From positions 1-13,227 of the forward strand of contig JBIOYQ010000056.1 in assembly GCA_044870295.1 (NCBI GenBank): DNA of 13,227 bases. The letters are read 5' to 3'. Below the pieces are notes generated by a model. The model had not been told where the DNA came from and searched no databases. It was given only the letters and a program-made list of their open reading frames with translations. A program made the position numbers and the translations under genes. Source of the DNA: AC-52 sp044870295. GTDB taxonomy: Bacteria; Actinomycetota; UBA4738. Of this stretch, positions 6,301 to 11,858 are shown piece after piece. Numbering within the stretch: the first letter of the stretch is position 1; every line of letters starts with the position of its first letter.

Positions 6301-7650
6301 GTGGCGGACCTCCCCCCCGACGACGAGCGGCCCTCGGTCACGCCGAGGCTCTCTCGGACCCGAACGCTGGTTCGCGGTCTGGCCGTCGACGTCACGCCGC
6401 TCCGACAGTCGCACGACTTCCGGCTGCTGTGGCTGGGCGAACTGGTCTCGACCATGGGGCGCCAGATCACGGTCGTCGCCCTGCCGTTCCAGGTCTTCCT
6501 GCTGACCCGGTCGCCGCTGGCCGTCGGCATGATCGGGCTGGTCGAGGTGGTCCCCCTGATCGCGGCCACCATCGGCGGCGGAGCGATCGTGGATCGGCTG
6601 GACCGGCGGCGGCTGATCCTGGTGACCGAGTTCGGGATGGCGGGAACCAGCTCGCTGCTGTTCGTTGGGGTGCTGCTCGGGCAGCCGCCGCTCTGGTACC
6701 TCTACACGGTCGCCGGGCTCCAGGCCGCCATCGCTGGCGTGAACAACCCCAGCCGGTCGGCGGCCGTTCCGAACCTGGTGCCCCGGGAACAGCTGCCGGC
6801 TGCCCTGGCCCTGAACCAGGTGCTGTTCAACACCTCGATGATCGTGGGACCGGCCGTGGCGGGTCTGATCCTCGGGGCGTTCCCGCACCCCCGCACCGGC
6901 TTGGCGTGGGCCTACGGCACCGACGTGGCCACGTTCACCCTGGCCATCGGCTCGGTGTTCAGGATGCGACCGATCCCTCCGAAGCGCGAGCAGATGACCG
7001 GCGAGGGGGCGTGGCAGGAGATCAAGGCAGGGTTCGCGTACCTGCGCGGCCAGCGAACGCTGATCTCGACGTTCCTCATCGACCTCGACGCGATGATCTT
7101 CGGGATGCCGCGTGCGCTGTTCCCCGTGCTGGCGCTGACGGTGTTCGGCGTGGGGCCGAGGGGGCTCGGGCTGCTGTACGCCGCGCCCGCCGCGGGGGCG
7201 CTGATCGGGGCGCTCACCGCCGGCTGGGTGGGAAGCGTCCGTCATCAGGGCCGCGCCGTCGTGTGGGCCGTGGCGCTCTGGGGTGCCGCCATCACGTTCT
7301 TCGGCCTGTCCGGAGGTGCGTTCCCGCTGGCCCTCGTCTTCCTGGCCTTTGCCGGTGCCGCCGACGTGATCAGCGCGGTGTTCCGCGGCTCGATCCTCCA
7401 ACTCTCGGTGCCCGACGCCCTTCGCGGTCGCTTGTCGGCGGTCCACATCATGGTGGTGACGGGGGGTCCGCGGCTGGGGGACGCCGAGGCCGGGATCGTG
7501 GCCTCGCTGGTGTCCCCGTGGTTCTCGGTGGTGTCGGGCGGGGTGGCCTGCGTCGCCGGCGTGGTCGCCATCGCCAAGGCCTTCCCGGAGCTGTGGCGCT
7601 ACCACGCGTCGAGCGTGGAGCCGACCGAGGCTGGTGGGGCCCCGGGCTAG
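6301..7650 (+). CDS. MFS transporter (EntS/MFS_3-like)
   Basis: A 449-residue polytopic membrane protein with alternating hydrophobic helices over most of its length. Motif A between helices 2 and 3 reads GGAIVDRLDRRR (about 92-104). The first helix region carries GRQITVVALPFQVF and a middle helix carries MPRALFPVLAL, patterns seen in the EntS-like (MFS_3) group of exporters. The substrate is unknown; drug, siderophore or metabolite export are all possible. The start is uncertain: GTG at 6301 fits the TATCGT at 6287 as a leaderless start, while GTG at 6280 has GAGGA 10 nt upstream and would add 7 residues. It is divergent from the rhodanese and convergent with the DUF72 unit, whose last stop lies 4 nt beyond this one, leaving no room for a separate terminator. 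Confidence 0.9.
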   Translation: MADLPPDDERPSVTPRLSRTRTLVRGLAVDVTPLRQSHDFRLLWLGELVSTMGRQITVVALPFQVFLLTRSPLAVGMIGLVEVVPLIAATIGGGAIVDRLDRRRLILVTEFGMAGTSSLLFVGVLLGQPPLWYLYTVAGLQAAIAGVNNPSRSAAVPNLVPREQLPAALALNQVLFNTSMIVGPAVAGLILGAFPHPRTGLAWAYGTDVATFTLAIGSVFRMRPIPPKREQMTGEGAWQEIKAGFAYLRGQRTLISTFLIDLDAMIFGMPRALFPVLALTVFGVGPRGLGLLYAAPAAGALIGALTAGWVGSVRHQGRAVVWAVALWGAAITFFGLSGGAFPLALVFLAFAGAADVISAVFRGSILQLSVPDALRGRLSAVHIMVVTGGPRLGDAEAGIVASLVSPWFSVVSGGVACVAGVVAIAKAFPELWRYHASSVEPTEAGGAPG

Positions 7651-7654
7651 GAGG

Positions 7655-7771
7655 TCACCGATGCTTCTTGCGGCGGGAGCGGAACAGCCACATCCCCACG
7701 CCGAGTCCGGCCAGCCCGAGCAGGAGCGCCCAGAATCCCTTGCTTCGGCCGCCGTCCGACTTCTTCGTCAC
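7655..7771 (-). CDS. Single-span membrane microprotein (38 aa)
   Basis: A small gene that automated callers may miss. It encodes 38 residues: a polar basic N-terminus (MTKKSDGGRSK), one hydrophobic span (about residues 12-30, FWALLLGLAGLGVGMWLF) and a strongly basic tail (RSRRKKHR). The tail predicts a C-inside orientation. The GTG at 7771 lies 9 nt after the DUF72 stop, and AAGGTG (7777-7782) overlapping that stop serves as the ribosome binding site 5 nt upstream. Coding is supported by the SD, the coherent hydrophobic/basic layout and the tight operon position. I do not recognise a family. The GxxxG-like glycine spacing in the span might allow helix packing. Confidence 0.65.
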   Translation of the reverse strand: MTKKSDGGRSKGFWALLLGLAGLGVGMWLFRSRRKKHR

Positions 7772-7780
7772 GCATTCACC

Positions 7781-8695
7781 TTACTCGTCCAGCAGCGAGG
7801 CCAGCTGCCGGGCGCTCTTCACGGCGTAGTCGCGGTAGCAGTTGTTCATGATCACGTGGGTCTCCCGGGTCTGCTCCGTCAATCCATCGACCTTCGGAAC
7901 CCACTCCGCCAACTCCTTCTCGGAGTAGTCGTACCGGAACCGGTCGGCGGCGCGCTGCGACTTCGTCTTCCACGCCTCGGGATCGCGCCCGTGGAACCGC
8001 ACCACCGCCAGCTCCTTCGACGTGGGGGCGGCGATCGGCGGCAGGCTCGAGTCGAAGCCCTGCGGCATGTCGACGCACACGTACGCGATGTCGTGGTCGG
8101 ACAGGAAGGCCAGGGTCTCCTCGTCGTTGCCGTGCTCCATCCAGGACTTGTGCCGCAGCTCGACGGAGATCTGGAAGTCCGGGAGCCGCTCCTTGCACTG
8201 CACGATGTAGTCCTTGTTCCTTCGTCCGATCACGAACCACTGTGGGAACTGGAACAGTACGGACCCGAGCTTCCCGGCCGAGTGAAGCGGCATGAGCGCA
8301 TCGCGGAACCGGTCCCACACCTCGTCGACCAGCTTCTCCGGCATCTTCTCCCGGTAGACCATCTTCTTCTCGGTGAGCTCGTCGGGGAGGGCCTCCCGCA
8401 CGTCCTTGTACAGCGACTCGATCCTGGTCGGATGGTTGGTCAGGAGTGAATACGCCTTGATGTCGAACTCGAAGTCCTTCGGGGTCCGCTCGATCCACAG
8501 CACGGAGTTCTTCTCCGATGGCGGGAAGTAATAGGTCGAGTCGACCTCCACGATCGGGAACTGTGACGCGTAGAACCTGAGGCGGTCCTCGGCCGTCTTC
8601 GTGCCCTTGGGGTAGAAGTCGGACTCCTTGATCAGGGTCGGCTCCGTCCACGACGAGATGCCGATGAGGAGCTTGCCGGACTGCGCGGCTGCCAT
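7781..8695 (-). CDS. DUF72 (YecE-like) protein
   Basis: A 304-residue DUF72 protein, the usual length for this TIM-barrel-like family of unknown biochemical function. Conserved blocks are visible: IGISSWTEP at the N-terminus, FYP soon after, FYASQFPIVEVDSTYY (about 42-57), TPKDFEFDIKAYSLLT, the LFQFPQWF segment, SVELRHKSW, VRFHGRDPEAW, a YDYSEKEL helix and the terminal MNNCYRDYAVKSA region. The ATG at 8695 lacks an SD but has TAACCT 7 nt upstream. It is followed after 9 nt by a 38-residue membrane peptide gene, with which it should be co-transcribed. Confidence 0.93.
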   Translation of the reverse strand: MAAAQSGKLLIGISSWTEPTLIKESDFYPKGTKTAEDRLRFYASQFPIVEVDSTYYFPPSEKNSVLWIERTPKDFEFDIKAYSLLTNHPTRIESLYKDVREALPDELTEKKMVYREKMPEKLVDEVWDRFRDALMPLHSAGKLGSVLFQFPQWFVIGRRNKDYIVQCKERLPDFQISVELRHKSWMEHGNDEETLAFLSDHDIAYVCVDMPQGFDSSLPPIAAPTSKELAVVRFHGRDPEAWKTKSQRAADRFRYDYSEKELAEWVPKVDGLTEQTRETHVIMNNCYRDYAVKSARQLASLLDE

Positions 8696-8698
8696 GCT

Positions 8699-8711
8699 GG
8701 CTAGGTTAGCC
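8699..8711. repeat. Short perfect inverted repeat over the DUF72 promoter
   Basis: GGCTA-GGT-TAGCC is a perfect 5+3+5 inverted repeat that encloses the candidate -10 of the DUF72 gene. It could be an operator half-site pair or a chance palindrome; its position over the promoter is the only support for function. Confidence 0.35.
8703..8708 (-). promoter_or_regulatory. Candidate -10 element (TAACCT), leaderless DUF72 promoter
   Basis: On the minus strand TAACCT (TANNNT) ends 7 nt before the ATG at 8695. There is no SD in front of that ATG, consistent with a leaderless message. Confidence 0.45.
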
Positions 8712-8772
8712 GGTGCCCGCGCGGGACAGGGCTTCGGTCGGGAGTGGGCTCGGTTTGGCCACCCCTCCGTTG

Positions 8773-8822
8773 GAGACTCCCGAACACAGTTCGACCGTCA
8801 TCGAACTATGAACGGGAGTCTC
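8773..8822. repeat. 50-bp nested inverted repeat (two-tier hairpin)
   Basis: The outer arms GAGACTCCCG (8773-8782) and CGGGAGTCTC (8813-8822) are perfect 10-bp complements. Inside them AGTTCGA (8788-8794) and TCGAACT (8801-8807) form a perfect 7-bp stem around a 6-nt loop. The tiers are separated by a symmetric 5x5 internal loop. It lies in the 177-nt non-coding gap between the sigma factor stop and the DUF72 start. There is no T-run on either side, so a classic intrinsic terminator is not shown, although GC-rich bacteria often use hairpins without one. It could also be a structured RNA or a binding site for a dimeric regulator. Confidence 0.6.
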
Positions 8823-8872
8823 TCGAATAGCCAACGCCCGGGCCCGGCTTGCGAACCGGAGCCGCCGCCGAT

Positions 8873-9835
8873 TTAGATCCAGCCGGCGGCGTTGATGATC
8901 TCGGAGTGGCGGAGCTTGCGAAGGGCCTCGCGCTCGATCAGCCGCACGCGCTCGCCGGACAGGCCCATCACCTTCCCGACGTCGCGCAGGCTCATGGCGT
9001 GCCCGTTCCCTAGGCCGTAGCGCAGGGCGATGACACGCCGCTCCCGCGAGTCGAGCACGTTCATCACGGCCTGCCCGATCTCGTGCCGCAGCATGGCGTC
9101 CTCGACGGCGTCGAGGGGGCTCTGCTCCTCAGCCTGCTCCAGCAGGTCGCCCAGCTCGGTGTCCTCACCGACTGGGGCCTGCAGGGACACCGGCTCGCGC
9201 CGCTCGGCCTCCAGCAGCCGCTCGATCTCCTCGACCGGCAGCTGCAGCGCCTTCCCCAGCTCCTGCGGCGAAGGATCACGGCCGTGCTTCTGGCTGTACT
9301 GGACGAAGGTCCGGCGAAGCTTTCGGATCTGGTCGTGGACGTGGACGGGCAGGCGGATCTGCCGGCCCCGGTCCGCGATGGCCCGGGTGATGGCCTGCCG
9401 GATCCACCAGGTGGCGTACGTGGAGAACTTGAAGCCGCGGCGCCAATCGAACAGCTCGACGGCCCGCATGAGACCGATGTTGCCTTCCTGGACCAGGTCC
9501 AGGAACGGCAGGCCCTGCCCCTGGTACTTGCGGGCGATGGACACGACCAGTCGGAGGTTGGCCCGGATGAACCGCTGGCGGGCCTCCCGGCCCTTCCTGA
9601 CCAGCTCCTTCGCCTTCCGGATGCTCGTCTCGGCCTTCAGCCGGCCGCTCTCCAGCTTGGCCTCGGCCTCCTCGCCGTGCTCAATGGCCATGGCGAGTTC
9701 GACCTCCTCCTCCTTCGTGAGGAGAGGCTCACGGGCCGCCGCCTCGAGGTAGAGACGGACGTCGTCCGCCTCGCCCAGGGCGCGCGTCGGCTCCGACCGT
9801 CGGGTCGGCTTCGGTTCGGGATCTGCCATGGCCAT
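8873..9835 (-). CDS. RNA polymerase sigma factor, sigma-70 group 1/2
   Basis: A 320-residue primary-type sigma factor. Region 1.2 is seen as [25 protein letters not shown] (about 24-49). A charged linker follows (about 52-84). Region 2 includes [36 protein letters not shown] and [19 protein letters not shown] (about 88-153). Region 3 runs to about 240, and region 4.2 carries the helix-turn-helix [27 protein letters not shown] (about 283-309). It lacks the long acidic region 1.1 and large N-terminal extension of many housekeeping sigmas, so it may be a group 2 paralogue (SigB/HrdB-like). GGAAAGG (9847-9853) lies 11 nt before the ATG at 9835 and 8 nt before an adjacent GTG at 9838; an ATG at 9829 and one at 9889 are also in frame. 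It follows the DUF2236 gene by 67 nt. Confidence 0.93.
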   Translation of the reverse strand: MAMADPEPKPTRRSEPTRALGEADDVRLYLEAAAREPLLTKEEEVELAMAIEHGEEAEAKLESGRLKAETSIRKAKELVRKGREARQRFIRANLRLVVSIARKYQGQGLPFLDLVQEGNIGLMRAVELFDWRRGFKFSTYATWWIRQAITRAIADRGRQIRLPVHVHDQIRKLRRTFVQYSQKHGRDPSPQELGKALQLPVEEIERLLEAERREPVSLQAPVGEDTELGDLLEQAEEQSPLDAVEDAMLRHEIGQAVMNVLDSRERRVIALRYGLGNGHAMSLRDVGKVMGLSGERVRLIEREALRKLRHSEIINAAGWI

Positions 9836-9853
9836 CACAAGCGTAGCCTTTCC

Positions 9854-9887
9854 GGCCAGCGAAACTGAAAACGTCTGGAAGCTGGCC
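9854..9887. repeat. Inverted repeat upstream of the sigma factor gene
   Basis: GGCCAGC (9854-9860) and GCTGGCC (9881-9887) are perfect 7-bp inverted arms around 20 nt that are AT-richer than the surroundings. The repeat lies between the DUF2236 stop and the sigma factor start, just before the SD. It might be a 5' leader hairpin or an operator; nothing further supports either. Confidence 0.3.
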
Positions 9888-9902
9888 AATTACATCAACG
9901 CT

Positions 9903-10799
9903 TCACTGCCCCCGTTCGTTCCCCATCCGCCGCAGCGCCACCTGGTAGTGGGGCCAATAGCGGAGCGAGCGGGGAGCGAACCGAACAGCCGTTCGGACCG
10001 AGCGGACCACCGTGGCGGCCATCGCCCGATCCCAACCCGACCACGATAGCTCGAACTCGGCTCTGAGTCGAGGGGGGAGGAAGAAGGAAGTCACCGCCTT
10101 GAGCATCCCGGTCGCCGGGCGTGCCGCCCTCGGGAGCGGAGGGCTCAGGATTCCGCGCGCCAGCCCGCTGGCGTCGGTTCCGACCACCAGATCGGGGCCC
10201 TGGACCATGGCCCGGACGTAGTCGTCGAACGCGGCCCGGTCGGGCGGGAGCTTCCCGTCCGGGACGCCGAACGCCCGGGCGAACGGTCGGGCCTCCCGAT
10301 AGTGGCGCTCGCGGTCCAGGGGACTCATGGGATCGACGAACCGTTCGAAGGCTGCCACGGATGTGGTGATGAGCGTGGCGTAGACCCACAGGGCCAGGTC
10401 GGGGTCCGTGGCGTCGTACGGCGTCTCCGCCGCGAACGATCCCACGGGCGTGGGGATCCGGCCTCGAACCCGCTGGTGGACGGCGCGGACCCTCTCGGCC
10501 GCGGCAGCCGCTTGCTCGGCGTCACCGAACGTCACCCGAAGCGTGGCGTCCAGGGTAGCTCGCAGGCGCTTCGTGGGGTCCTGGCGGAAGCCGCTGTGCG
10601 CGGCGACGGCCGCGGCCACCAGGGGGTGGGCGATCTGCAGGAGGAGCGCGGCGGGGCCGGCCACCAGCAGCGCGCGTTCCCTGGCGACCCGCCACACCAT
10701 GGACCCCGGACCGAAGAGCCCGGGGTCGCCTGGACGGCCGGGCGCCAACGGCGGCAGTTCCAGGCGCATCCCGGTGAGCGAGGAGGTGCGGGCGGTCAT
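9903..10799 (-). CDS. DUF2236 (MpaB/latex-oxygenase-like) protein
   Basis: A 298-residue protein of the DUF2236 family, which includes MpaB-type and latex-clearing oxygenase-like proteins; some members bind heme b, and many have no assigned reaction. Family marks visible are QIAHPLVAAAVAAHS (about 55-69), VRAVHQRVRG (about 104-113) with a histidine that may be a metal or heme ligand, and the YDATDPDLALWVYATLITT segment (about 128-146). It is alpha-helical with an alanine-rich N-terminal hydrophobic stretch (43-67). The ATG at 10799 overlaps the dehydrogenase stop as ATGA, so the two are translationally coupled and may act together in an oxidation route. A second ATG lies 10 codons downstream. 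Confidence 0.88.
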   Translation of the reverse strand: MTARTSSLTGMRLELPPLAPGRPGDPGLFGPGSMVWRVARERALLVAGPAALLLQIAHPLVAAAVAAHSGFRQDPTKRLRATLDATLRVTFGDAEQAAAAAERVRAVHQRVRGRIPTPVGSFAAETPYDATDPDLALWVYATLITTSVAAFERFVDPMSPLDRERHYREARPFARAFGVPDGKLPPDRAAFDDYVRAMVQGPDLVVGTDASGLARGILSPPLPRAARPATGMLKAVTSFFLPPRLRAEFELSWSGWDRAMAATVVRSVRTAVRFAPRSLRYWPHYQVALRRMGNERGQ

Positions 10800-11791
10800 C
10801 CGCCCGGAGCGACCAGGACCTTGATCCCTCCATCGCCGTCGGCGAGCCGAGCGAACGCGTCGGCGGTCCGTTCCAACGGCACCGTTCCCGTGATGACGTT
10901 CGCGATGCCCGGCTGCTGCCCCAAGAGCTCCAGCGCACGCTCCATCGACTCGCGGGTGGGGCCCTGGATGGCGAACGCTCGCTGCTCGCGCATGGTCATC
11001 CGCAGGAGGAAGACAGGCGCCATGGGGATGCCCAGGATGCCGACGGTCCCCATCGAGCCGCACGCGTCGAACACCTGTTGCAGGGATTCGGGGACACCGG
11101 CGCACTCGAACGCGACGCGGGCGCCGCGCTCGTCGGCCTCCAGCGAACGAAGGCCGGGATCGACCTTGGTCGGATCGAACGTGTCTTCCACCCCGAGGGC
11201 CGCGGCGGCCTGGCGCCGGTCCGCTCGAGGATCGCCGCCGATCACCCGGCAGCCCGCCGCCACCAACGCTGCCGCCGAGAAGAGCCCGATCGACCCGAGG
11301 CCTCCAACGTAGGCGAGGTCGCCGGGGTGAGGATCCGCGATCATCAGCCCGCGCATCGCGACGCCGAGCGGTTCGGCCGCGGCCGCGGTGTGATCGTCGA
11401 CGTCATCCGGCACGGCGATCAGGTCACGTCGTGGCGCCAGCAGATACTCGGCAAAGCCGCCTCCATGCGTGCGGTCGGGAGGGTTCAGGCAGTAGCGGTA
11501 CCGTCCCTCCCGGCACCACACGCAACGTCCGCACCCTCGTCCGCTGGGGTAGACCGTGACGCGTGCTCCCGCCGGCCACTCCCCCGCCGGATCGTGATCC
11601 ACCACGGCGGAGACCTCGTGGCCGAGGACGACGTCCGGTCCGGCGAGGGCCCCGGTCTTGTACAGCGAGAGGTCCGAGCCGCAGATCCCGCATGCGACGA
11701 CCTTCAGGAGGACCTCGTCGTCGGACGGCGAAGGCATCGGGGTGTCGCGAACCGTGATGGTCCGCATCCCTTCGAAGAACGCGGCCCGCAT
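10796..11791 (-). CDS. Zinc-dependent medium-chain alcohol/polyol dehydrogenase
   Basis: A 331-residue MDR dehydrogenase that oxidises an alcohol with NAD(P). The GICGSD motif with catalytic zinc Cys37, GHE (57-59) and the EPLGVA glutamate (Glu140) are present. The structural zinc cysteines are Cys87, Cys90, Cys93 and Cys101, and the Rossmann glycine motif is GGLGSIG (163-169). The substrate is not determinable; threonine dehydrogenase, sorbitol dehydrogenase and formaldehyde-type relatives share these motifs. The ATG at 11791 matches where the family begins but has no SD. An in-frame GTG at 11833 would add 14 low-complexity residues and lies 7 nt after TAGGAT, fitting a leaderless start. The stop overlaps the DUF2236 start. 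Confidence 0.92.
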   Translation of the reverse strand: MRAAFFEGMRTITVRDTPMPSPSDDEVLLKVVACGICGSDLSLYKTGALAGPDVVLGHEVSAVVDHDPAGEWPAGARVTVYPSGRGCGRCVWCREGRYRYCLNPPDRTHGGGFAEYLLAPRRDLIAVPDDVDDHTAAAAEPLGVAMRGLMIADPHPGDLAYVGGLGSIGLFSAAALVAAGCRVIGGDPRADRRQAAAALGVEDTFDPTKVDPGLRSLEADERGARVAFECAGVPESLQQVFDACGSMGTVGILGIPMAPVFLLRMTMREQRAFAIQGPTRESMERALELLGQQPGIANVITGTVPLERTADAFARLADGDGGIKVLVAPGG

Positions 11792-11840
11792 CGTGCCGGA
11801 CGCTGAACCCGCCCCGTGCGCCGTGCCCGCCACGGCGGGC

Positions 11841-11846
11841 ATCCTA
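11841..11846 (-). promoter_or_regulatory. Candidate -10 element (TAGGAT) for the dehydrogenase unit
   Basis: On the minus strand TAGGAT (TANNNT) ends 7 nt before an in-frame GTG at 11833. It overlaps by 2 bp the plus-strand TATACT that serves the divergent gene. No clear -35 was found. Confidence 0.45.
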
Positions 11847-11850
11847 TACT
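11845..11850 (+). promoter_or_regulatory. Candidate -10 element (TATACT), leaderless ThDP-enzyme promoter
   Basis: TATACT, close to the TATAAT consensus and conspicuous in this GC-rich sequence, ends 8 nt before the ATG at 11859. No SD is present, consistent with a leaderless transcript. Confidence 0.55.
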
Positions 11851-11858
11851 CCGGCCGC

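Noticed and set aside
7651..7654. Bidirectional terminator between the convergent MFS and microprotein genes
   Set aside because: Only 4 nt separate the stops and I found no strong hairpin with a T-run there.
6129..7829. A 566-codon plus-strand frame overlapping the MFS gene
   Set aside because: The MFS frame has membrane helices and motif A; this one is an Arg/Gly/Ala-rich shadow.
8771..8830. tRNA gene considered because of the GTTCGA...TCGAAC core
   Set aside because: No acceptor stem, D arm or anticodon arm can be laid out around it, and the whole is better explained as a two-tier dyad.
8828..8850. GC palindromes (GCCCGGGC, CCGGGCCCGG) after the sigma factor stop, considered as a terminator
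   Set aside because: The palindromes are self-overlapping with no loop and no T-run, and such GC-only palindromes are common by chance here.
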